DNA from: DASVBJ01 sp036375895
GTDB lineage: Bacteria; Actinomycetota; Actinomycetes; JACCUZ01
Direction of reading: 5' to 3'
Assembly: GCA_036375895.1 (NCBI GenBank)
Contig: DASVBJ010000143.1
Span: 1 to 11,295 of the forward strand
DNA length: 11,295 nucleotides
Shown: positions 1 through 6,293 of the stretch, piece by piece
How positions within the stretch are numbered: the first letter of the stretch is position 1
Layout of the letters: each line of letters opens with the position of its first letter
Position numbers and translations under genes: made by a program
The notes under the pieces: generated by a model
Seen by the model: only the letters and a program-made list of their open reading frames with translations
Databases searched by the model: none
Told to the model about the DNA's origin: nothing

Positions 1-140
1 ACGCGGACGACCTGCTCGCGGCGTGCGGGGTCGACCCCCGCGCGTGCGTCGTCGTGGTCAACGGCGCGGCGGTGACCCGCACCGCGCCGCTCGGCGACGG
101 TGACCGCGTCCAGCTCTACCCGGCGCAGGCGGGAGGCTGA
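1..140 (+). CDS. MoaD/ThiS-family sulfur-carrier protein, 3' end only
   Basis: Only the last 45 codons are present (reading from base 3), ending in TGA at 138-140. The translation has the beta-grasp C-terminal pattern: a VVVVNG strand, then a PLGDGDRVQLYP segment, then the terminal AQAGG. The C-terminal Gly-Gly is the hallmark of MoaD/ThiS/ubiquitin-like sulfur carriers, which are adenylated and thiocarboxylated there to give sulfur for molybdopterin, thiamine or thiolated tRNA. Which pathway this one serves cannot be told without the upstream genes. It is followed by a small hairpin and a 284-bp gap, so it probably ends its own transcription unit. The family call is confident; the choice between ThiS, MoaD and another carrier is open. 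Confidence 0.82.
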   Translation, partial: ADDLLAACGVDPRACVVVVNGAAVTRTAPLGDGDRVQLYPAQAGG

Positions 141-177
141 CCTCTGTCCCCGACGGCACTGCCGGGCGGGACGTATC

Positions 178-201
178 CAGGAGCCGGGTCCGGCGCTCCT
201 G
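178..201 (+). terminator. Hairpin after the sulfur-carrier gene, possible terminator
   Basis: CAGGAGC (178-184) and GCTCCTG (195-201) form a perfect 7-bp stem around a 10-nt GC-rich loop, 38 bases after the stop codon. It is followed by TCCCTTGT rather than a real T-run, so intrinsic termination is uncertain, as is common in high-GC actinobacteria. It could instead be part of the leader of the PAP2 gene. Confidence 0.35.
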
Positions 202-279
202 TCCCTTGTGACCTGTCCCGACCCGGCTTGCGGGGGAGGGGTCAGGGTCGGACCAGGGTGGAGATAGGGAGAACTACCG

Positions 280-318
280 ATGCGCGCAGCGGTCGTCGCG
301 GCGACGCTGGGCCGGTGA
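280..318 (+). CDS. Possible 12-codon leader ORF upstream of the PAP2 gene
   Basis: ATG at 280 opens a short frame (MRAAVVAATLGR, stop TGA 316-318). It is preceded at good spacing by a purine-rich ribosome-binding-like sequence, AGGGAG at 266-271, 8 nt before the ATG. It lies 106 bases upstream of the PAP2 start in a different frame. A GC hairpin (340-357) separates the two. A translated leader or uORF is possible. No run of regulatory codons points to amino-acid attenuation, and so short a frame can arise by chance. Confidence 0.22.
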   Translation: MRAAVVAATLGR

Positions 319-339
319 GCAGGACGCCTTTCGCCCGGG

Positions 340-357
340 GGCGGCAAGTGCGCCGCC
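340..357 (+). other. GC hairpin in the PAP2 leader
   Basis: GGCGGC (340-345) and GCCGCC (352-357) form a perfect 6-bp stem with loop AAGTGC. The heptamer CAAGTGC at the loop (345-351) recurs shortly downstream in GGCTGCAAGTGCC. I compared the 141-424 leader by eye with cobalamin, glycine, SAM, c-di-GMP and c-di-AMP riboswitch cores and saw no convincing match. Confidence 0.35.
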
Positions 358-424
358 AGTCGGCTGCAAGTGCCTCCGGCGAGCATCGAGCCGTGCCCGC
401 GAAGCCGCACCTGGGAGCCCTCGG

Positions 425-1372
425 ATGACGCTGACGTACGTCGAGACCGGGCCCGGCCTGGGGTCGGGGTCCGCCGATGCCTCGGCCGCCCGGCGTACCC
501 GCCTGTCCAGGCGGCCGGCGGTGCTCGCCGAGCTGGGGCTGCTGGTCGCGCTGTTCCTTGCCTACCGGTTCGGACGCCTGCTCATCTCCGGGCATGACGC
601 CGCGGCGATGGCCAACGCCACCCGGGTCTGGGACCTCGAGCGGCTGCTGCGGCTGCCCGACGAGCAGGGCCTGCAGGCCTGGGCGCTGCAGTGGCCGGAC
701 CTGCTGAAGGCCGCAAACTGGTACTACGTGGGCGTGCACTTCCCGCTGACGATCGCCTTCCTCGTCTGGAGCTGGTGGCGCCGGTCGGCGGAGGAGTACC
801 GCTGGGCGCGCCGCCTGCTCGTGGCCGTCACCGCGTTCGCCTTCGTCATCCACGTGCTGCTGCCGTTGGCGCCGCCGCGGATGCTCGGCGGGCTCGGCTT
901 CGTGGACACGATGAACACCATCGGGCCGTCCGCCTACAAGGGAGGTGCGGCCAGCGTCGCGAACCAGTTCGCGGCGATGCCGAGCCTGCACGTGGGGTGG
1001 GCACTGCTCATCGCCATCGTCGTGGTCCGGACGGCGCGCACCCGGTGGCGCTGGGTCGCCTTCGCCCACCCGGCGGTCACCACGCTGGTCGTGGTGTCCA
1101 CGGCGAACCACTACTGGCTGGACGGGCTGGCGGCGGCCGCGCTGCTCGGGCTGGCACTGCTGCTGGTGCCGACGCCGCGTCAGGCGGCCGTCGGCGAGAC
1201 CAGAGCGGGGTCGGCGGTTGGGCGCGACGAGCCGGCTGCGGGCCCGACGGTCATCCCGATCCAGGCGCGGGGCGGGATGCCGGTGACGCGGCACTGCTAC
1301 GCGCCCGGTCCGCCCCGGCCGAGGACCTCCGCCGAGAGCGGCCCCCCGGCGGCGATGTCCCGGAGCGGCTAG
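425..1372 (+). CDS. PAP2-superfamily integral membrane phosphatase/transferase (Aur1/Ipt1-like)
   Basis: 315-residue multi-pass membrane protein, probably a lipid phosphatase or inositol-phosphotransferase-type enzyme acting on phospho-lipid substrates at the membrane. About six hydrophobic segments lie near residues 35-53, 99-117, 131-148, 188-202, 210-225 and 232-249. PAP2 signatures are visible. PSLH at 186-189 is the second motif with its histidine, and S225...H229-Y-W-L-D233 is the third motif with the nucleophile histidine and partner aspartate. An APPR segment (149-152) sits where Aur1/Ipt1-like proteins have a conserved proline/arginine stretch. The canonical first motif KxxxxxxRP is not evident, which is usual for this branch. 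The start is supported by GGGAG at 413-417, 7 nt before the ATG. After the last membrane segment is a low-complexity Pro/Arg/Ala tail of about 65 residues, probably cytoplasmic. It converges on the phosphatase gene ending at 1406. Substrate unknown. Confidence 0.88.
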   Translation: MTLTYVETGPGLGSGSADASAARRTRLSRRPAVLAELGLLVALFLAYRFGRLLISGHDAAAMANATRVWDLERLLRLPDEQGLQAWALQWPDLLKAANWYYVGVHFPLTIAFLVWSWWRRSAEEYRWARRLLVAVTAFAFVIHVLLPLAPPRMLGGLGFVDTMNTIGPSAYKGGAASVANQFAAMPSLHVGWALLIAIVVVRTARTRWRWVAFAHPAVTTLVVVSTANHYWLDGLAAAALLGLALLLVPTPRQAAVGETRAGSAVGRDEPAAGPTVIPIQARGGMPVTRHCYAPGPPRPRTSAESGPPAAMSRSG

Positions 1373-1386
1373 GTCCGGCCCTCCGG

Positions 1387-1398
1387 GCGCGGCCGCGC
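1387..1398. terminator. GC palindrome between convergent genes
   Basis: GCGCGGCCGCGC is a perfect 12-bp palindrome in the 33-bp gap between the convergent PAP2 and HAD-phosphatase stops. Its position suits a bidirectional terminator, but there is no T-tract on either side and such palindromes are common at this GC content. Confidence 0.22.
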
Positions 1399-1405
1399 GG
1401 TCCGG

Positions 1406-1894
1406 TCAGGTGCGTCCGTCGTGCTCCTGCGCCCGGTGCAGGGCCGGCCGCCGCTCGACCCAGTCGGCCAGCAACACGTCGAACCCGGCCCGGCGTACCG
1501 CGTCGACGACGTCGGGGTCGTCGTCGACGACGAGATGCACCGGCGCCTCCCGCAGCAGCGTCCGCAGGAACTCCAGCTTGGTGACGCGCGCCGGCCGGAA
1601 GTCGCGGTGCGCCCGCATCAGCAGCCGGCCCTCGGGCAGCCCGTGGTGGGTCAGCCAGTCGGCGGTGGGGCGGCGCAGCCGGGCCGGCCGGCCGGTGAGA
1701 TAGACCAGCCGGTACGCCGCGGACAGCCGGCGGGCCAGCTCGACCCCTTCGGCGAGGGGCGGGTCTGCGGGGGCGGCCGCGAAGAACGCCTCCCAGTCCT
1801 TGGGGCGGCGCTCGAGGTGGGGGAGCCGGTGGCGGACGTCCGCGAGCACGCCGTCGACGTCGAGGACGGCGAAGCCGGTCGGTGCGGTCGTCAC
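1406..1894 (-). CDS. HAD-superfamily phosphatase resembling the polynucleotide kinase 3'-phosphatase domain
   Basis: 162-residue single-domain HAD hydrolase with all four motifs. Motif I is D12-V-D14-G (nucleophile and general acid). Motif II is T67 in YLTGRP. The motif III lysine is K106 in VTKLEFL. Motif IV is the acidic run D124-D126 plus D128. The order and spacing, with TGRP...R..T..WL after motif II, a short cap-less middle and an R/K-rich segment before the lysine, resemble the C-terminal phosphatase domain of T4 Pnkp, which removes 3'-phosphates from nucleic-acid ends. No kinase P-loop is attached. The start is GTG at 1894, overlapping the sbcC stop by four bases (GTGA), so translation is very likely coupled to sbcC. 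This placement directly after sbcDC supports a role in DNA-end cleaning, though that is inference. A nucleotidase or another acid phosphatase is the alternative. Confidence 0.8.
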   Translation of the reverse strand: MTTAPTGFAVLDVDGVLADVRHRLPHLERRPKDWEAFFAAAPADPPLAEGVELARRLSAAYRLVYLTGRPARLRRPTADWLTHHGLPEGRLLMRAHRDFRPARVTKLEFLRTLLREAPVHLVVDDDPDVVDAVRRAGFDVLLADWVERRPALHRAQEHDGRT

Positions 1895-4800
1895 CCGTCC
1901 ACTGTCGCACCCGGCGCGGCCGGCGCGCTCTGGCGGATCACCGAGCCGGTGCGCCCCTTGTCGATGCGCAGCTGCACGGGCACCCGCTGGCGCAGGTCGG
2001 CCACGTGGCTGACGATGCCGACCACCCGCCCGCCGTCGCGCAGACCGTCGAGCACGTCCATCACCTCGTCGAGGGTGTCCTCGTCCAGGCTGCCGAAGCC
2101 CTCGTCGACGAACAGCGTCTCGAGCAGCGAGCCGCCCGCCTCCGCCGTGACGATGTCGGCCAGGCCGAGCGCGAGGGCGAGCGAGGCGGAGAAGCTCTCG
2201 CCGCCCGAGAGCGTGGCCGGGTCACGCTCGGCGCCGGTCCACGCGTCCAGGACCCGCAGGTGCAGGCCGCCGCGGCTGCGGCCGGTCGCGCCCGCAGCGG
2301 TGTGCAGCAGGCTGTAGCGGCCGGACGACATCCGCACGAGGCGCTCGCTGGCGGCCTCGGCCACCTGCTCGAGCCGGGCGGCGAGCACGTAGGCGGACAG
2401 GCTCATGCGCAGCCGGTTGTCGCTGCTCTTGCCCTCGGCCAGCCGGGACAGCCGGTCGACCGTCGCGTGGCGGGCGGCGAGCGGCGCGCGCCGGTCGAGC
2501 AGCCGGGACAGCTCGGCCGACAGGCGGTCCAGTGCCTGGACCCGGCGGCGGGCGGCGTCGAGCGCGCCGACCGCGGCCGCGTGCTCCTGCTCGGCGCGCG
2601 CGGCGAGTGCGGTGGTCTCGTCCAGCCGTGCCGTCGGGGCAGCGGCGGCCGCCGCCAGGGCCGGGTCGCCGAGCAGCTCGCGGACCGCGGCGAGCTCGGC
2701 GTCGTGGCGCTGGCGGTAGTCCTCGAGCGCGTGCAGCTGGCCCTCGTCGCGGGCTGCCGCGGCCACGGCCGCCAGGTCCGGGAGCCCGCGGCCGGCCGCC
2801 TCCGCCTCGGCCTGCCGCGCCGCCTCGTCCAGCTCGGCCCGCAGCCGGTCCTGGTCGGCGATGGCCTGGGCCAGCGCCTCGTAGTCGGAGGCAAGCCGTT
2901 CGAGCCGGGCCGCCCGCCGACGGATCGACGGGTCGTCGCCGCGCGCGGCATCGACCTCGGCGCGCAGCAGGGCGAGTCGTCGCTGGTGGCCGTCGATGCG
3001 CTCGCGCAGGGCGTGCCCCTCCGCGGCCAGCCGGACCCGCTCGCGCGTCTGTCGCTCCTGCTCGGCGTCCAGCTCGGTGAGCGCGGTCTCGGCGCCGGCG
3101 AGCCGCTCGGCCGCGGCAGTGAGGCGGGCGACCTCCTCGTCGAGCGCAGCCAGGCCGGCGGCCAGCTCGGCCGCCGCGGTGTCGCCGCCGGCCGCCTCGC
3201 GGCACTGGGCCAGCTCGACCTCGGCGTCGGCCAGCTCCTGCTGGGCGGCCATGCGTGCGTCCTCGGCCGCGGCCGCGGCGAGCTCGGCACGCGTCTCGTC
3301 CTCACGGGTGACCGCCTCCGCCGACGGCGCCGCGGGCTCCGGGTGCTCGTCACTGCCGCACACCGGGCAGGCGGCGCCCGGCTGCAGCGCGGCGGCCAGC
3401 TCGGCGGCCATGCCGTCGAGCCGGCGCTGGCGCAGGTCGAGCCAGTGCTCCCGCGCGGACTGGGCGGCGTCGACCCGGGCCGCGAGGGCCGTCCGCCGGT
3501 CGGCGACCTCGGCGGCGCGTGCGTCACGGCGGCGCGCGGCGTCGAGCCGGGCGGCGGCCCGGCCATGCCGGTCACGGGCGGCGGCCAGGCCACCGGCGGC
3601 GTCGCGGGCGGCGTCACGCTCCGCCCGCAGCCGCTGGCGCGTCTCCGGCTCGGCGGACAGCCATCCTTCGACCGCGGTCGTCTGCGTGTCGAGGGCGACC
3701 ACCGCCTGCTCGAGCCCGTCGACCTCGCGCACGAGTCGCTCGGCCTCGTCCTCGTCGTCGAGCAGCCGGCCGAGCACGCCGAGCTCGGCCCGCAGCGAGC
3801 CCACCTGGCCGAGCAGGTCACGGGCCGTGCGGCCCCCGTCGGTGCCGGTGGCCGGGGCCGCCTCGGCCAACCCGTCGGCGCGGCGGCGCACGACCGAGGT
3901 CGCCTCGGCCAGGCGCTGCTCCAGACTGCCGAGCCGGGCGACCAGCGGCAGCACGGGAGCCGCCTGCCGCGCCGCCTCGATCTCCGCGGCGACCGCGGCC
4001 CGACGGTCGGCCTGTGCCTCCAGCCCGGCCAGCCGGGCGACCAGCTCGGCCTGTCGCGCCTGCGCCTCGGCGAGAGCCCTGGCGGCGCGCAGGGCCGAGT
4101 CGGCCTGCTCCCGTGCGCCACGGGCCTCCGCCTCTGCCGCCTCGTGGTCGGCCAGCTGCAGCCGGGACCGCGCAGCCAGGTCGCCGGCCCACTGCGCTGC
4201 CGTCGCCGGGTCGACCTCGGCGGGGTCGCGTTCCTCGCCGGACGCCTCGGCCACCCGGGCGAGCAGCGCGGTCAGGGCCTGGTCGGCCTCGTCGAGCGCG
4301 CGGGCCGTCTCCCGGCGCCGCTCGACCAGCCAGGCCTCGGCCGCGGCGAACCGCTCGGTGTCGAAGAGGCTCTCCAGCAGGTCGCGTCGCCGGTCGGCGT
4401 CCGCGCGGAGGAACTCCGCGAACTGGCCCTGCGGCAGCAGGGCGACCTGGCAGAACTGGCTCAGCGACAGGCCGAGCAGCCGGCCCAGCAGCTGCCCCGC
4501 CTCGTCGAGCCGCGTGGACAGCGTCTGCCAGCCCGGGCCGAGCCGGCCGTCGAGCTCCTCGAGGAGCACCCTGGCCTGCTCGGTGGTCGTGCCGGTGCCA
4601 CGGTGCTTCGGGCGGTCCCACTGGGGGGAGCGGGTGACCCGCAGGCGGCGGCCCCGGACGGTGGCCTCGAGGACCACCTCGGGGCGGGTGCCGGGCGCCG
4701 CGTGGTCGCTGCGCAGGCTGCGCGCCTGCTGCCGCGCGCCGGGCACCTGCCCGTAGAAGGCGAAGCAGACCGCGTCGAGCACGCTCGTCTTGCCGGCCCC

Positions 4801-4911
4801 GGTCGGCCCGTGGAAGAGGAACAGCCCGCCGCCGCCGAGCGCGTCGAAGTCGACCCGCTGGGTGTCGGCGAACGGTCCGAACGCGGTGAGGGACAGCGTG
4901 TGCAGGCGCAT
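1891..4911 (-). CDS. sbcC: Exonuclease SbcCD subunit SbcC (Rad50-like ATPase)
   Basis: 1006-residue SMC/Rad50-type ATPase that pairs with SbcD to cut hairpins and process double-strand ends. The N-terminus MRLHTLSLTAFGPF leads to the Walker A GPTGAGKT at 35-42. Long charged, Ala/Glu/Arg-rich coiled-coil arms then run to about residue 860. They are split near the middle by the zinc hook CPVC at 515-518, which joins two molecules through zinc. The ABC signature LSGGES is at 901-906 and Walker B LFVDEG has D936/E937, followed by the D-loop GSLDED and a switch histidine in VSHV. Length matches the family. The ATG at 4911 overlaps the sbcD stop by one base (TGATG), so sbcD and sbcC are co-translated. 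The open frame extends further upstream, but that stretch overlaps sbcD and is not SbcC-like. The downstream phosphatase overlaps the stop by 4 nt. Very confident. Confidence 0.97.
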   Translation of the reverse strand: MRLHTLSLTAFGPFADTQRVDFDALGGGGLFLFHGPTGAGKTSVLDAVCFAFYGQVPGARQQARSLRSDHAAPGTRPEVVLEATVRGRRLRVTRSPQWDRPKHRGTGTTTEQARVLLEELDGRLGPGWQTLSTRLDEAGQLLGRLLGLSLSQFCQVALLPQGQFAEFLRADADRRRDLLESLFDTERFAAAEAWLVERRRETARALDEADQALTALLARVAEASGEERDPAEVDPATAAQWAGDLAARSRLQLADHEAAEAEARGAREQADSALRAARALAEAQARQAELVARLAGLEAQADRRAAVAAEIEAARQAAPVLPLVARLGSLEQRLAEATSVVRRRADGLAEAAPATGTDGGRTARDLLGQVGSLRAELGVLGRLLDDEDEAERLVREVDGLEQAVVALDTQTTAVEGWLSAEPETRQRLRAERDAARDAAGGLAAARDRHGRAAARLDAARRRDARAAEVADRRTALAARVDAAQSAREHWLDLRQRRLDGMAAELAAALQPGAACPVCGSDEHPEPAAPSAEAVTREDETRAELAAAAAEDARMAAQQELADAEVELAQCREAAGGDTAAAELAAGLAALDEEVARLTAAAERLAGAETALTELDAEQERQTRERVRLAAEGHALRERIDGHQRRLALLRAEVDAARGDDPSIRRRAARLERLASDYEALAQAIADQDRLRAELDEAARQAEAEAAGRGLPDLAAVAAAARDEGQLHALEDYRQRHDAELAAVRELLGDPALAAAAAAPTARLDETTALAARAEQEHAAAVGALDAARRRVQALDRLSAELSRLLDRRAPLAARHATVDRLSRLAEGKSSDNRLRMSLSAYVLAARLEQVAEAASERLVRMSSGRYSLLHTAAGATGRSRGGLHLRVLDAWTGAERDPATLSGGESFSASLALALGLADIVTAEAGGSLLETLFVDEGFGSLDEDTLDEVMDVLDGLRDGGRVVGIVSHVADLRQRVPVQLRIDKGRTGSVIRQSAPAAPGATVDG

Positions 4912-6062
4912 CAGAGCGCCGCCTCGGCCAGGCGGGACGACTCGAGCGCCCGCTGCAGCAGCTCGGCCTCGGCCGGGTCCGGGTCGCTGCGCACGTGTGC
5001 CACGAAGTCGGTGGCCACCTGCAGGTCGGTGCGCCCGTGCAGCCTGGCGGCGTAGGACTCGGACCTCGCCGTCTCGCCGCCCTCCGGGTCGAACCCGAGC
5101 ACCAGCACGTGCGGGAAGCGGGCCCGCAGCCGCTCCATCGGCTCGCGCGGACGGACCGGGTCGGTGAGGGTGACCTGGAGGTAGTGGCCGGCGTGGGCCT
5201 CCCACTCGGGCCCGGTCAGCAGGTCGTCGAGCCGGCCCCGCACCCGGGCCAGCGGGCGCCCGACCGGTGTCGGCACGGCCTCGACCGAGACGGGCGACCC
5301 CGGCCGCCCGGGGAGGTCGACCAGCAGCACCCCCTTGGGCTGGTGCTCCTCGGAGAACGAGTAGGCGAGCGGGGAGCCGCTGTAGTGGACGCCGTCGGCG
5401 ACTCGCTGGGCGCCGTGCAGGTGGCCGAGAGCGACGTACGACACCCCGGCGAACGTCGTGGGTGGCACCGCGCTGACCCCGCCCACGCTGATGTCCCGCT
5501 CGCTGTCGCTCGCCTGGCCGCCGGCGACGAAGGCGTGCGCGAGCACTACCGACCGAGCGCCCGGCCGGGCCGCGAGGTCGGCCCGCACCTGCGCCATCGC
5601 GGCCGCGAGCACCGCCTCGTGGCCGCGGGCCTCGCAGCCGAGGTCGGCTCGCACGGCGTCGGGCTCCAGGTAGGGCAGCCCGTAGACCGCGACCGACCCC
5701 GCGTCGTCGGCGAGGAGCACCGGCTGCCCGCAGCGGCGGGGGTCGGTGCGCAGGTGGATGCCGGCCGCGTCGATCAGGTCGGCCCCGAAGCCCAGCCGCC
5801 GGGCCGAGTCGTGGTTGCCGCTGATCAGCACGACCCGTACGCCGGTCGCGGCGAGCCGCCGCAGCGCGTCGTTGCACAGCTCGACCGCGTCGACCGACGG
5901 CAGCGCCCGGTCGTAGATGTCGCCGGAGACGAGCACCGCGTCGACGGCCTCGGCCCGGACCGTCTCGACCAGGAAGTCGACGAAGCGCCCCTGCGCGCCC
6001 AGCAGGTCCTCGCGGTGGAAGGACCGGCCGAGGTGCCAGTCGGAGGTGTGCAGGAGGCGCAT
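4911..6062 (-). CDS. sbcD: Exonuclease SbcCD subunit SbcD (Mre11-like nuclease)
   Basis: 383-residue calcineurin-type metallophosphoesterase, the nuclease subunit of SbcCD. All five metal-binding motifs are present: D8-W-H10, G47-D-I-Y-D51, G82-N-H-D85, H176 in VLAHAF, and G213-H-L-H216. The stretch GSPLAYSFSE near 229-238 is typical of SbcD after the last motif. I chose ATG at 6062, giving the family-typical start MRLLHTSDWHLG. A GTG at 6101 would add 13 residues with no family match, and neither start has a strong ribosome-binding sequence. It is the first gene of sbcD-sbcC-phosphatase, and a perfect 15-bp inverted repeat lies 90 bases upstream. Full length, no missing catalytic residue. 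Confidence 0.96.
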   Translation of the reverse strand: MRLLHTSDWHLGRSFHREDLLGAQGRFVDFLVETVRAEAVDAVLVSGDIYDRALPSVDAVELCNDALRRLAATGVRVVLISGNHDSARRLGFGADLIDAAGIHLRTDPRRCGQPVLLADDAGSVAVYGLPYLEPDAVRADLGCEARGHEAVLAAAMAQVRADLAARPGARSVVLAHAFVAGGQASDSERDISVGGVSAVPPTTFAGVSYVALGHLHGAQRVADGVHYSGSPLAYSFSEEHQPKGVLLVDLPGRPGSPVSVEAVPTPVGRPLARVRGRLDDLLTGPEWEAHAGHYLQVTLTDPVRPREPMERLRARFPHVLVLGFDPEGGETARSESYAARLHGRTDLQVATDFVAHVRSDPDPAEAELLQRALESSRLAEAAL

Positions 6063-6151
6063 GGGAAGACCGTAGGGCGGGGTCCGGACAAGCCCGGGCA
6101 CCCCGCGGCGGCGTGTCGGCCGGGGGAGCGGGCAGCCCCGCCTCTACACCA

Positions 6152-6216
6152 TGATCCTTTGGACGCTCGCTCACCGGACACGCCGTACGGGCGGTGTGTC
6201 CGCGTCCAAAGGATCA
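6152..6216. promoter_or_regulatory. Perfect 15-bp inverted repeat in the divergent sbcD / GCS2 promoter region
   Basis: TGATCCTTTGGACGC (6152-6166) is exactly repeated in inverted orientation at 6202-6216 with a 35-nt spacer. Arm centres are 50 bp apart, close to five helical turns. Each arm holds the smaller imperfect dyad TCC-TTT-GGA. The spacer holds a shorter inverted pair (GGACAC 6176-6181 / GTGTCC 6196-6201) and the palindrome CCGTACGG (6183-6190). It lies between divergent sbcD (start 6062) and the GCS2 gene (start 6294), where a two-site operator or divergent promoter would be expected. TTGGAC within each arm could act as a -35-like element. The regulator is unknown. The repeat itself is certain; its regulatory role is inference. 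Confidence 0.6.
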
Positions 6217-6293
6217 CGACGGACCGGTTCCGCGTGACGGCAGTCGCACCCGTGTGCGAGGTTGTCAACAGGTGGGGCGGGAAGGGATCGGCC

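Noticed and set aside
201..360. Possible c-di-AMP, cobalamin, SAM or c-di-GMP riboswitch upstream of the PAP2 gene
   Set aside because: Short fragments look similar, but the conserved cores of these classes are not present in order.
242..1294. Minus-strand 350-codon frame opposite the PAP2 gene
   Set aside because: His/Arg/Pro-rich shadow with no domain; the plus-strand frame has PAP2 motifs and membrane segments.
1882..5055. Very long plus-strand open frame (over 1000 codons) opposite sbcC
   Set aside because: It is antisense to a gene with complete Rad50 motifs; the translation is low-complexity Arg/Gly/Ala/Pro/Leu, as expected from a mirror frame in GC-rich coding DNA.
4912..6174. Upstream extension of the sbcC frame
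   Set aside because: It overlaps sbcD in another frame; SbcC starts MRLHTLSLTAFGPF at 4911, coupled to the sbcD stop.
4995..6293. Plus-strand extension of the GCS2 frame far upstream of its start
   Set aside because: The extension is antisense to sbcD and crosses the divergent promoter region; ATG 6294 has a ribosome-binding sequence and begins a family-like N-terminus.
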